From positions 27,022,788 to 27,086,787 of the forward strand of contig CM039508.1 in assembly GCA_022432975.1 (NCBI GenBank): a stretch of DNA of 64,000 nt, given 5' to 3'. Of the stretch, positions 21,474 through 31,643 are shown piece by piece. The notes beneath the pieces are model-generated. The model saw only the letters and a program-made list of their open reading frames with translations, made no database searches and was not told where the DNA came from. The position numbers and the translations under genes were made by a program. Each line of letters starts with the position of its first letter. The stretch's first letter is position 1. The stretch is from Begonia masoniana. Its lineage: Eukaryota; Streptophyta; Magnoliopsida; Cucurbitales; Begoniaceae.

Positions 21474-22289
21474 AATTCGTCCTTAAAGGGACATGCCACA
21501 ATATTTTGGTAGAACTAAATCAAAAGATTTAAAGAATGATTGTTATGAACTTAGTCACTTGGAGTAATGAATTAGTAGAATGGTAGTACTCATTGTAGAA
21601 GACTCTCTCAAGAGCTTAAGCAATCACACTTTGCTTTTTTCATTATAAAAGAGTGAAAGATAAAATCACGATGTATTAGAAAATATTTCGTTTACAAATT
21701 TATTACCCTAAATGTTAAAACTATAGAATAAAATAAATATTTAATTATTTATAATTTATAAAATATATTATGAAAATGAATAAATGATACGAAAATTAGT
21801 TTAATTTGATATTACGAGATTAGAAGTGTATTTCTACCCTTACCTATGCGTTCAAATTTTATATATTTTCTTTGTAAAGCTTGTTTGCTTTTTGTTTTTT
21901 GGTTATTATTGATTAGGGCTACAAATGAATTAAAAAAAAAAAAAGAGAGAACACATGCACAGTAAGAAACCATAAAAACTCTAATTAGGGAGCCCTGATT
22001 AAATGAACTTTGTGATAAGAAGAAGAGTTACACTCTAATCTCACATACTAACGTGAGATATACGTGTTATTCACTCAAATATTCATATTTTAAACATTTA
22101 TATAATACCATAATAATTATATAGTAGACACCACATATGATATGAAATTAATATAAAATTATAATGTAACGGTAATATTATCGTAATAACAATCTCAAGT
22201 TTGAGTTGGTCAATTTGAGATTTATTTTATTTTAAGAACTAACATGAAATATCAAGGGCTATGTTTTCTTAATTAAAGCAGTATATTAA
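21474..22289. other. AT-rich spacer, no gene seen
   Basis: About 800 bp of AT-rich sequence between copia A and copia B. No reading frame, RNA gene or recognisable repeat stands out. It may include decayed 5' parts of copia B. Confidence 0.5.
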
Positions 22290-23638
22290 GAAACAAGGTC
22301 ATGCGATGAGTGGATTCTTGATTCAGCCTCCACGTTTCATAGTTGTCTCAATCGATACTAGTTTTTAGGATATGAGCCCATGTCAAAGGGTTGTGTTGAT
22401 GGGAAATAATGCATTGTGCAAGATAGCTAATATTGGTTTGGTCAAAAGCAAAATGTATGATGGAGTTGTCAGAACATTTGGTGATGTGCAACATGTTCAT
22501 GATCTGAAAAGAAATCTGATATTATTAAGTACTCTTGATTTAAAAAGGTACTGGTATACCGTCGAATGTGGAGTTGTAAGGATGAGTCGTGGTTCTCTCG
22601 TCATGATTAAAGGACAGAGAAATTAAGGAAATTTATATGCTCTGTAGGATTTTACAGTTGTAGGAGATGCGGCAATTGGTACTTCATTATCAAATGAAGA
22701 TCTTACAAAATTATGGCATATGCGTTTGGGCATATAAGTAATAATAGAATGAATGAATTGAGTAAAAGAGAACTTTTGAATGGTCAGAACACCAACAAAT
22801 TATAGTTTTGTGAGCATTGTGTTTTTGGAAAACATAAGAGAGTTAAATTCACTACGAACACTCATATTAGAAATGGAACACTAGATTATATCCAGTAGAA
22901 TCTTTGGGGACCAACACCGGTGCCTTCTCATGGGGGGGCACCCTATATGTTGACTTTTATTGATGATTTCTCTAGAAAAGTATGGGTATCCTTTTTGAAG
23001 AGAAAGAATGCTGTATTTTCTACATTCAAAGAGTGGAAAACTATGATGTAAAAGCAAATAAGAAAGCAGGTAAAACATCTTATCACCAATAATGGGTTGG
23101 AGTTTTGTTCGGATGAATTCAACTCTTTTTCCAAATCAAAAGAAAATTTGATGCATCTGATAGTTTACCTAAGTCAGAGAAAATTAATGGAACATTAATG
23201 AATAAGGTTCGATGTATGCTCTCAGATTGGGTTTACCTAAGTCATTTTGGTTTGAATTTACTGATACTGCTTGTTACCTTTTGAATCGTTATTCGTTGAT
23301 TGCGCTTGATAAGAAAATTGCTCAAGAAGTACGGTCTGGTACTCCTGTTTATTACTCTGTTTTGAGGGTATTTAGTTGAGCTGCATATCCTCATGTGGAT
23401 AGTTGGAAGCTAGAACCAAGATCAAAAAATTGTATATTTTTTGGGTACAAGTCTGATGTCAAGGGATACAAGTTATACTGTCTAAAATCCAAGAAAGCAA
23501 TAATCAACTTAAATGTAGTACTTGATGAGACTACTATGATTGCTAATTTACCTCGTAAAATCTTCTCTGAGAAGAACAAAAATATATCCAATACCGAGGT
23601 TGAAGTTGAGATTGAATCATGGTCAATATCACACTCTT
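22290..23638 (+). pseudogene. Copia B: protease/GAG-pre-integrase and integrase relic
   Basis: Ty1/copia polyprotein in several broken frames: WILDSAST (protease region), NNALCKIANIGLVKSKMYDG, LKRNLILLSTLD, the pre-integrase LWHMRLGHI, the CEHCVFGK zinc region, YMLTFIDDFSRKVWVSFLKR of the integrase core, and LEPRSKNCIFFGYKSDVKGY after it. Numerous stops and small deletions; the E-containing part of the integrase core is partly lost around 23150-23200. The frame is cut at 23638 by a solo LTR. Confidence 0.85.
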
Positions 23639-25041
23639 TGACATGAAATCCCTTAGAAAAGGGTCTATGTAAACCCACAAAAAAGTATCAAGAGTGCTCG
23701 GTGTGTGTGAGGGGTGAAAAATCCGAGGAAATGATGAAGCAAGATGAAGAATAAATGCAAGAGATGAAGGTGATGTGTGTGATTATGTTGGGCCGAATAT
23801 TAAGGGGAAATAAATGGTTGAAATGCAGAAGAAAAATGACATAATGAAGGTGGATTGAGTGTGTGAAAAAAAGTGAAGAAATATAGATGGAGATGTAGAT
23901 GAAATTACAAGAAAATTAAATGGTGAAGTGTGTGAGTTTGATGGCCGAAAATAAAGGGTGATTAGTGTGTGAAAAGTGATGGAAATGCTAGAAATGGAAA
24001 TACCTTCGACGGATCCAAAGAGCTATCTTACGTTTTACGCTCTTGGATAAACGAATTTCCCGTAAGAAAAACGACCACCTAGGGCCTAGGTTTTCGTCCT
24101 CAACTCCTAATCCCGTTGGAAAAGGCGAGGGAATAGTTAAGAGTTAACCTAGCAACTCGAAGGCTAGGCTAACAATGGAGGGCTACTCCACTTGATCCAA
24201 AGATCAAGGAAAAACCAAAGGAAATCTTCCTTGGAGAGAAATAGGAGTTTTATAAATTTGGCAAAAAGTTTCATACAAACACTAATGCTATGCATTAATA
24301 GAATTCCTAGGGTGGATTAGGGTTTGGAGGAGAAATGGTGTCCATTGATTAAAAATGATCGAATGGCAAGGGGAAGGAGGAGCTGTGCGCGCGCCACCCG
24401 CCAATTAGCTACTGCCACGCGCGCCAATCAGATGGTGGAGCTGCTGTCCCGCGCGCGCTGATCAATGGTCCAGATGGGGAGCTTGCACACGCCTCCTCAC
24501 GCCACCCTGACGATTCGTGGCTGCTGCCCGCGCGCGCGCCAACAAGCATTCCAAATGTGATCCGAGCCATTGCTTAGCCAATGGTTGAGATTTTGCCAAG
24601 TCACTAATCCATATTGCCACCCACTCATGTACCTACAAAATTATACCTTTAATTGTGGGCTCTTCTTTGGACCAAGGCTTCCATTCGGCTCCATTTGTTG
24701 TAGGCTTTTTCCTTTGAATAAATTGTTGAATTTCTTCAACCCATAATCCACTAACATACATCTAACCCTAACCACACAATCTAATGCATGATGCAAATAT
24801 ACAATAATCCATACAAAAAGGTTAATGTATGTCAAATGAGTTTAAAAAATAAAATTACAAATTTAAAGGGGGCCGGGAAGACAAATTCCCTTAGGCCACT
24901 TGGTGACTCCTTCCATGTGCTCCACATGCATTCTTCCCATGGAATTGTACCTACAAAAAGAGAACACGTAATAAGTAGAGAGATTGGATAATGCAAGGGA
25001 ATTTGTTAGATTTCTTTTTGCATGCAACCTGGGGTATGTCA
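23639..25041 (-). mobile_element. Solo LTR, CRM-related, TSD CTCTT
   Basis: 1403 bp. On the minus strand it starts TGACATACCCC at 25041 and ends TTTCATGTCA at 23639, with CTCTT at 23634-23638 and 25042-25046. It belongs with the solo LTR 14404-15893: shared GCATAGCATT, CCACCCTAGGAAT and CGCGCG-rich U3 (24385-24540). An acceptor-like CTTTTTGTAG/GT lies near 24952. It interrupts copia B. Confidence 0.93.
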
Positions 25042-25046
25042 CTCTT

Positions 25047-25154
25047 TGAGTCAGATCAGATCAAATATTCAAGGTGATATTACTTCGACACAGTCACAAG
25101 TATTGGCTCCACCACAGTATCCTATCGCCAAGAATAGACTGAGAAGGGAGATTA
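25047..25154 (+). pseudogene. Copia B: short linker between two insertions
   Basis: 108 bp of copia B polyprotein linker ahead of reverse transcriptase (reads like YPIAKNRLRREI near the end) between the solo LTR and the TRIM. The last five bases, GATTA, are the TRIM's target duplication. Confidence 0.65.
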
Positions 25155-25238
25155 TGTAACGACCCCGTTTTCTAGCAAGATATTGTCTGCTCTGGGGATT
25201 GGGCCGCAGCCCAATATCCTCCCCTCACGGCTTTGTTT

Positions 25239-25320
25239 GGCGAGAACTTCCCGGAAGGTCACCCAACCTGGAATTGCTCTCGCCGAAGCACTTTTAACTT
25301 CAGAGTTCTTATGGGATCCG
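25239..25320 (-). other. 5S rRNA-like segment in TRIM LTR
   Basis: The minus strand reads CGGATCCCATAAGAACTC, then AGTTAAAAGTGCTTCGGCG and GGTTGGGTGACCTTCCGGG, ending at GAAGTTCTCGCC. This follows the 3' two-thirds of plant 5S rRNA including its internal promoter (A box, intermediate element, C box) with scattered changes. It is a 5S-derived LTR domain, not a working ribosomal gene: the 5' third of 5S is not found and no gene array is present. Confidence 0.85.
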
Positions 25321-25673
25321 TTGTCAATTGTGCTCCAAAACGCGTCTTGCTATCTTGGGAGGGATCTCTTACATATGTTTCATTTCCATGTACTTCCCCA
25401 AGCGATGTGGGTTTGTAACGGCCCCACTTTCAACGACCGAACTCTCTGGCCCAACCCTCTAGGATCCGCGGAGAATTCGTTGAACCCTCCGGCCCAACCC
25501 TCTGGGATCCGCGGAGTTTTAACCCATACTCCGGCCCCAACCGGGCACATACGTCCTCTGAGGATCCGCGGAGCATGGGTGGTTTCACCACATACGTTGA
25601 AAGTCGGGTCGTCACAATCACCCCCCCTCGGGGGCCCAACGTCCTCGTTGGCCACATTTCTGGTTGGGTACAG

Positions 25674-25685
25674 GCTCTGATACCA
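25674..25685 (-). other. TRIM primer binding site, tRNA-iMet
   Basis: TGGTATCAGAGC on the minus strand, at the edge of a very short internal region. Only 57 bp separate it from the 3' LTR, typical of TRIMs. Confidence 0.85.
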
Positions 25686-26018
25686 AGGCGCGGCATTATG
25701 CAGCGACTGATCGCTGCATAATGCAGCGCTTGCAGCGACCAGTCGCTGCTTCTATTTTTCCTCTGCCTTCCGGTTTTTCCCTTGACCGATTTGATAAATG
25801 TTTTAATTGTTTTATTAATTGTTTTAAATAGATTTAAATTAATTTTAAGTTTGTTTTAAAAGGTTTAAAAGTTAGATTTCAATTCCGATTTCGATTCTGA
25901 TTTCGATTTCGGTTTAGGTTCCGCTTAGAGTTTATTTAAAGTATAAGAATAGAGATAAAAAAAATATAATAATAAAAATATGTACGGAAAATACGGGTAC
26001 AGTATTAGGGTCGTGACA

Positions 26019-27839
26019 GATTAGACCTCTACAAAAATATGGTGAAGTAAATTTAGTTTCTTATGCTTTAAGCATAGCTGAAAGCATTGATTCCGATGAA
26101 GAACCATCTACCTATTAAGAGGCAATGAGTTCTGATGATTCTGAAAAATTGATGATTTCCATGCATGAGGAGATGAAGTTTCTTCAGAAAAATGACACGT
26201 GAGAATTAGTTAAATTGCCTAAGGACAAGAAAATAGTTTGTTGCAAATGAGTGTTCAAGAGAAATGAATGTATAATAGGTGTGGAAGAAGACAAGTATAA
26301 AGCACATTTTGTTGCTAACAATTATAGTCAGATCCAGGTGTAGACTTCACAGATGTGTTTTCTCTAGTGGTTAAGCATAATTCGATTCGAGCTTTATTGG
26401 TGTTGTGACCATGCACGACTTTAAACTTGAGCAGTTGGATGTTAAAATTGCATTCTTACATGGAGAGCTTGCGGGGGACATCTATATGCAAGAAATTGAA
26501 GATTTTGTAGTCTCGGCAAAGGAGAACTACGTTTGTTCCTTGAAGAAGTCCTTTTATGGTCTGAAACAGTAGCCAAAGCAATGGTATAAGATGTTCGATT
26601 CATTCATGCTTGCTCATGATTTCAAAAGGAGTAGTTATCACAATTGTATCTACATCATAGAGAATGAGACTGGACCAGTTGGTTATTTGCTCTTATACGT
26701 TGACGACATGTTAATTGCAACTAAAGATAAAGATGAAATCAGAAGGGTCAAATACAACTGAGTAAAGAAGTTGAGAAGAAAGATTTGAGACCAACCAAGA
26801 AGATACTTGGTATGGAGATACAGAGGGAGTGAAAAGTTGGTAAATTGTACCTAAGTCAAATGAGGTATATTCAAAAAGTTCTCTACAGGTTCAACAAGAA
26901 CAAGACAAAATCCATTAGTACTTCGTTAGCAGCTTATTTCAAGCCATCATCTGACTTATGTCTGCAATCAGATGATAAAATTTAATATATGTCACAAGTT
27001 TCGTATTCTAGTGCAGTGGGATCTCTCATGTATGATATGGTTTGCACGCATTCAGATTTATCTTACATAGTAAATGTGGTTAGTAAGTACATGGCGAATC
27101 TGAGAAATGAACACTAAAAAGTTGTTGAGTGGATTCTTAGGTATCTGCATGGGACTAGTGATGTGTGTTTTCAATTTGGAAGAACCAAGGTGTTTTTTGA
27201 TCCTCAGTTGCTATGGAGAACAAACGAAGAAATACAATTCCTCTATTTAAGTGGTTCTCACTTCTTCGTTCTCAATGTTTGGCATTTTCTATACTTCGTG
27301 GTGCTCGGTAATTGGGTATGTTGATTTTGACCATGTGGGAGACCGAGATAAGAGGAGATCTCTTACAGGATACGTGTTTACAGTTGGGGTTGTGCTATCA
27401 GCTGGAGAGTTACCTTATAGGATACCTTGCGCTGTCTACTACTAAGGCAGAATATACGACTATTACTGAGGCATGTAATGAAGTCATATGGTTGAAAGAG
27501 TTGTTTGATGAGCTCAGTGAAGATTTACAGATTGACACAATGTTTTGCGATAGTTAGATATATTTCTCACTAAAAATCAGATATTTTATGAGAAGACGAA
27601 GCACATCGATATTCGTTATCATGTTTGTTCGTGAAGTGGTCGATCATATTAGTATTCATGATAATGCTACTTATATGATGACTAAGGTTTTGCCTACAAT
27701 CAAGCTCAAGCATTGTTTGAGCTTTGTTGGTATTAGTTGCTAATTACGCTCTTAGAAACTTCGTGGAAGATGAGGTTATTTATGGATTGATGTTTTGGAG
27801 CTGTATTTCATATAGTGAAATTCGCTTCAAAGTGGAGAT
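26019..27839 (+). pseudogene. Copia B: reverse transcriptase and RNase H relic
   Basis: Polyprotein resumes with KYGEVNLVSYALSIAESIDS, continues through EAMSSDDSEKLMISMHEEMK, VFKRNE, LLLYVDDMLIATKDKDE (catalytic DD kept, about 26690-26725), KKILGMEIQRE, SYSSAVGSLMYDMVCTHSDL, WILRYLHGTSDVCF and the RNase H end (ALSTTKAEYTTITEACNEVIWL), all with many stops and shifts. About 110 bp at 27191-27306 interrupts RNase H (foldback-like insertion). It ends in a purine tract, AAGTGGAGATT, at the 3' LTR. Confidence 0.85.
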
Positions 27840-28095
27840 TATTAGATTCGGTATGACCCGAATTCTAATTGGGTCAGGCTGGTTTTAGCTCATGATAAAA
27901 ATCTCAAGTTGACAAGGGTTGTTATTCCGATTTATGTATAAATATATATTTAAGTCGCAAAACTCATTGTACTGATTTTGATTAGTGATTTCTCTCATCT
28001 GCTAGTATTTTTTCCCGTCTAGGATTTCTACTTATATATCGGTGTCCATTATCTTTTTATTTTCTTTTTTCGGTTTCTCATTCGATTTTTCGACA
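27840..28095 (+). repeat. Copia B 3' LTR
   Basis: 256 bp starting TATTAG (TGTTAG in the sister copy at 33215) and ending CGACA. It aligns along its length with both LTRs of copia C, for example GACCCGA, CAGGC, AAATATAT, CTCATTGTAC and GGTGTCCA blocks. It also shows that copia B and copia C are one family. No 5' LTR is present in the window. Confidence 0.8.
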
Positions 28096-30637
28096 GGAGT
28101 ACATTGTACTTTTATTTTTAGCACATTGAATGTGGTTTAAATAAAGAATAATAATTAAAAAATATGAATCTTAGTCCATCTGTTTTGTACAAGTAATTTG
28201 GCTAACAAAGGACGACTGCCGCAGACAGGACACCAAAAGTCACGTTCATACTTTTGAATCTGGTGTTGGAATTTCGGGGAGAGAGAGAGAGACGTGTGAA
28301 GTTGGTTTCACCCTTTTTCACCGAACATTTCGTCCAATTTCTCGTCTGAATTTATTGAAGTCTGATGCGTTGGAAACACGTGGTGAAGCTTTTTGTTTCT
28401 GGGCTTTGACTAAATTTATGCTTATTTATTCCATCTTTCAACTAATTAACAAAATAATCTAAAATAACAGGTTCTAATCCACGGGTATTAGCATTTAAAA
28501 CTACTCATCTGATTCATGGTCCAAACACAACATTTATATAATGCATTTAGTTCAAATTTTACTAAATAAATCATTAAGATGAAATAAGAATTAGATAACT
28601 ATAATGAATTAAGATCTTACAGACATAACAATTAATATGATAAAATTAATTATTCTTAATTTAACAAAAATTACAAAAATAAAATAATTTTGTTTGGTGT
28701 TGTCATGTATATTCAAACTATGTCAAACATATTCAATTTATCTCACCACATATATGGTCGGGATTCGACTATATATTTTAAATGAAATGAATTATACCTG
28801 TAAAAATTATGATATTTGAAGATTTCATGCTTTAAAAATAAGTGGTTGACTTGTTTTATCCGACAAATATATTATATTTGTCGATATAAAATTTACTTAA
28901 ATAACAAAAAATATATCAAAAATACAAAAATAAAAATTATTTATCTATTAAATCAAATATTGTTAACGTTTATTTAAACAAGTCAAAATATTGTGATCAA
29001 ATTATGACTTAGGAGTTGATAAAATATCATTGAAAAGAATTTGTCATTACTCACTCACATGCCTTTTGATCTTTGTTAGTCAATTTTGATGGCTATTCTA
29101 AGCTACCCAAACTCCTATTTCTTCTTATCATTCATTAAAACTGGAATTCTTCTGTTTATAGTTCTTCAATTTTCATAAGCTACTTCAGACCACTTAAATT
29201 TTAGGTCTATGTTCTTCAATATATTCCACTAGGCTCTAGGTCACCATAGGCGATACGGCTACGCTTTGACTCTACTTTCTTTTCCACCATGTCACCGAAT
29301 AGGTTGGAAAATATAATCGTGTCCAAAGATGAGAAAAGCCGAATTTTGGTTCTGCCTAGTATCATATTTTTCGTTAATTATAAAACATTTATTTTATTAA
29401 TATAGACATCTTTCTACTATTGGCTCTAACATAATCTGCCTACTAATATATTTTCAAACGTTACTTTTCAAGTTGTTTGTAGGGTTAGGTTTAGTTTTGA
29501 TAAAACAATATCCCAGTGATAATGTATTCCAAAAAGTTGTAGGGTTTAATTTTTTAAAGATACAAAAAGGGTAATTATTGCTAATAATAATTTGTTTGAA
29601 AACTGTTTGTCAGCAAACCATGGACAGTTGCTCGATTATTTTACTTTTTAAAAATATTTATTAATTATTTATAATTTATTATAAATAATTACAGTAATTA
29701 TTGTAATAAATATATTTAAATAATTGAATAAGATAATAATAAATGAATATTATTCTTATTTTGCATGCATTTCAATCGAAGCGTGCATTAAAATAAATAA
29801 ATGAATATTTCTATTAGGTAATGAGAAATTATTTTTTATCTGAAACTTTCATCAAAATGCAAGTTCAATCAGTAAATTACATGTGTACCACTAGATTTAT
29901 TGAGGCTTTCTATTAATATTTAATATATTTATTTTGTTATTAAAATAATTAGTACAATTAATATAATAAATTAATTATTCAGATAAAAATATAATAAACA
30001 TTAATCATATTTAATATTTTCATTTTTATTAACTTTTAGCACATAATTCAAGCAGATTGAACAGTAAACTAAGCCATCTTTTTGAAAAGAACCGACAGCT
30101 TGGTCGTGACGTATGAACCTACAACTACAAGACGCGTTTTTTATTTCATTTTAGCAATTTATTTACATTAAATAGAGACACATAAGTGGCAAAATACCAC
30201 TCTCTGCACAGTCTTCTTCTTCCTGGATTGCTCCACCGGCCCTTAAGACTTCATCATCTCCCTTGTTGACTTTTTGAATGAATGAATGTGATTTCATCGC
30301 AGTGAATGGAAGCAAATTGATTAGCCTCAGTTTCTGTTAATTAATCCGTAATTCTCTCTCAGCAATTCTTGTGTACCCAGAAAGCAAAGGAAAGAGAACA
30401 GTAAAAAGATGGTTTATCTTTGTTTAACATTGATGAATCTGAAACTTTTGAATTCCATACATAAAAAGGGGGTTTTTTGTTTAAGGTATTTTTCTGTACA
30501 CTTCTAAGAGAATAGGATCTAATCTAATGTATCCCAAAATTTTCCAAAAAATAATAATAAGAACCAAAGAATTGTATTACCAATTGTAAATTTTAATGAA
30601 GAACAAATCAAAAAAGGGGAATTTCGAGTTGAGGTGG
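28096..30637. other. AT-rich intergenic DNA, no gene seen
   Basis: 2.5 kb of mostly AT-rich sequence downstream of the peptide gene. A GA microsatellite sits near 28276-28291. The stretch 29580-30060 is extremely A+T-rich with runs of TTAATTATTTATAA type. I found no reading frame with recognisable motifs, no tRNA and no LTR ends. The gene's 3' untranslated region should occupy the right end (roughly 30400-30637). Confidence 0.5.
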
Positions 30638-30925
30638 CTAGTGGCCAACGCCGGGGCTGGGGACTGAGCGCAGAACTCGATCAATGCTGATGAGGTGGCG
30701 AGCTATGAGCTTCTCGTCAGTGACAACATCATGACCTTTTTTGCTTGGCGTCGACGGTGGAGCTGAGCCTTTCGGCAAAGCACTGAGAATCAAACTCTTT
30801 TGCAGAGCTGGAGTTCTGCGGTTCTCTTCATATTTCACGTCCAGAAGCCTTCTTCCATCTAAACTAGGAACAAACAACCCTATAAAAACCAAAAAGATCA
30901 TCACCCATTTGCTTAAACCAACCAT
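30638..30925 (-). CDS. PIP/PIPL-like secreted signalling peptide precursor
   Basis: Encodes 95 residues. Residues 1-24 (MVGLSKWVMIFLVFIGLFVP then SLDG) look like a signal peptide, so it should enter the secretory pathway. A variable charged middle follows, and the protein ends exactly in LRSVPSPGVGH. This fits the PIP/PIPL group (C-terminal S-G-P-S...G-x-G-H motif, processed to a short apoplastic peptide read by leucine-rich repeat receptor kinases). A second related motif, APPSTPSKKGH, occupies residues 55-65 and also resembles the PPSxPSK core of IDA peptides. Start choice: this is the first ATG (30923-30925); the frame is open to a GTG at 31033, but that lies at the TATA box and cannot be in the mRNA. 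Single exon, no stops: the only intact host-type gene here. Exact family member is uncertain. Confidence 0.78.
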   Translation of the reverse strand: MVGLSKWVMIFLVFIGLFVPSLDGRRLLDVKYEENRRTPALQKSLILSALPKGSAPPSTPSKKGHDVVTDEKLIARHLISIDRVLRSVPSPGVGH

Positions 30926-31033
30926 TAAACCTCCTTCCAATGTAAAAAGAGCACAAACCGAAGACAAAAATAATGATGGGTTTTGCGGAGAGATAGGAGA
31001 GATGGAAGAAGAAAGAGATGATGGGTATATCAC

Positions 31034-31039
31034 TTTATA
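31034..31039 (-). promoter_or_regulatory. TATA box of the peptide gene
   Basis: TATAAA on the minus strand, in the context CATTATAAAGTG, 109 bp upstream of the chosen ATG. It predicts a start of transcription near 31005 and an 80-nt leader rich in TCTTCTTCC, typical of plant 5' leaders. Confidence 0.7.
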
Positions 31040-31087
31040 ATGGGCAATAGAAGAACGTGAGGATCAAGTTAGACAGGTGGCAAACGG

Positions 31088-31203
31088 AGTCAAGATCAAA
31101 AGGGTTTGACAATTTTGGAAAGAAATTAAGGGTTTGATAGAAAAGTAGAGAAAATCAAAGTAATCAGTATGAAATTAGTGCAAGTAAATAGGGGTTAAGT
31201 CAA
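31088..31203 (-). promoter_or_regulatory. Two W-box cores upstream of the peptide gene
   Basis: TTGACT occurs on the minus strand at 31088-31093 and 31198-31203, about 50 and 160 bp upstream of the TATA box, with a further TTGAC on the plus strand at 31106-31110. TTGACY is the WRKY-factor site, and PIP genes are known to be immune-induced. The motif is short and could occur by chance. Confidence 0.45.
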
Positions 31204-31643
31204 AGTTAATGATTCATAAATGTGGATACTAAAATTAGTACGAGGGAACGCCGCGTGGGGGTTGAGTTAGGTGACAGAGTATGAGCTAAGGCGCCGACAC
31301 TGGTCCACAATTCCTGTATTTTGACGAATCACATCCACCGTCAATCTTCCATGTTTTCATACGCTGATGGCATTAAATTTTTCCAAGGTTAGTCATATTT
31401 TTTGTGCGCATTTATGTCAAGAATCAAAGAATGTCCAACCGAACATGTTTCCGAAATGAGCTTAGTTCGAGTGATGAGCACCGATTTGAACTTAACTAGA
31501 CACCAAATGTTATGAAACTGATTGAAGGAATCGAAATGAATTAAATAAAGTTTGATTTGATTTTAATTCAGTTAATAAACCAAAACAATTTTTTTATATG
31601 TTTAGGAATTAAAATTTTGACATGAGTTTGTTGGATTTGGTTT
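31204..31643. other. Upstream intergenic DNA, no gene seen
   Basis: 440 bp between the proximal promoter and copia C. It contains a GC-rich patch (AACGCCGCGTGGGGG, about 31248-31262) and then AT-rich flank containing GACATGAGTTTGTTGGAT, which recurs on the other side of copia C. Confidence 0.5.

Larger units (their letters stand above)
25155..26018 (-). mobile_element. Chimeric Cassandra-like TRIM, TSD GATTA
   Basis: 864 bp starting TGTAACGACCCCG and ending GGGTCGTGACA, flanked by GATTA (25150-25154, 26019-26023). On the minus strand the left part reads as a TRIM 3' LTR (25155-25616) holding a 5S rRNA-like segment. It is preceded by a G-run purine tract (complement at about 25619-25633), a 69-bp internal part and a tRNA-iMet primer site (25674-25685). 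Cassandra elements are known for 5S sequence in the LTR. Where the 5' LTR should be (25686-26018) there is instead sequence like the 3' portion of a chromovirus LTR (compare 52790-53193: palindromic block, then TGTACGGAAAAT and GGGTCGT). The 864-bp unit seems to have inserted as one piece. Confidence 0.7.

Noticed and set aside
25239..25320. A functional 5S rRNA gene
   Set aside because: Only the 3' two-thirds is present with several changes, and it lies inside a TRIM LTR.
25414..25616. An independent 203-bp inserted element with TGTAACGG and GGTCGTCACA ends
   Set aside because: It has inverted ends, but no flanking duplication and it directly abuts the purine tract, so it reads better as part of the TRIM LTR.
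25183..25696. A 165-codon open frame and antisense frames
   Set aside because: Entirely inside the TRIM LTR and internal region; no protein motif.
30926..31033. A longer, 131-residue start for the peptide precursor
   Set aside because: The extension would begin with GTG adjoining the TATA box, so it lies upstream of the expected transcript start; the signal peptide begins at the downstream ATG.
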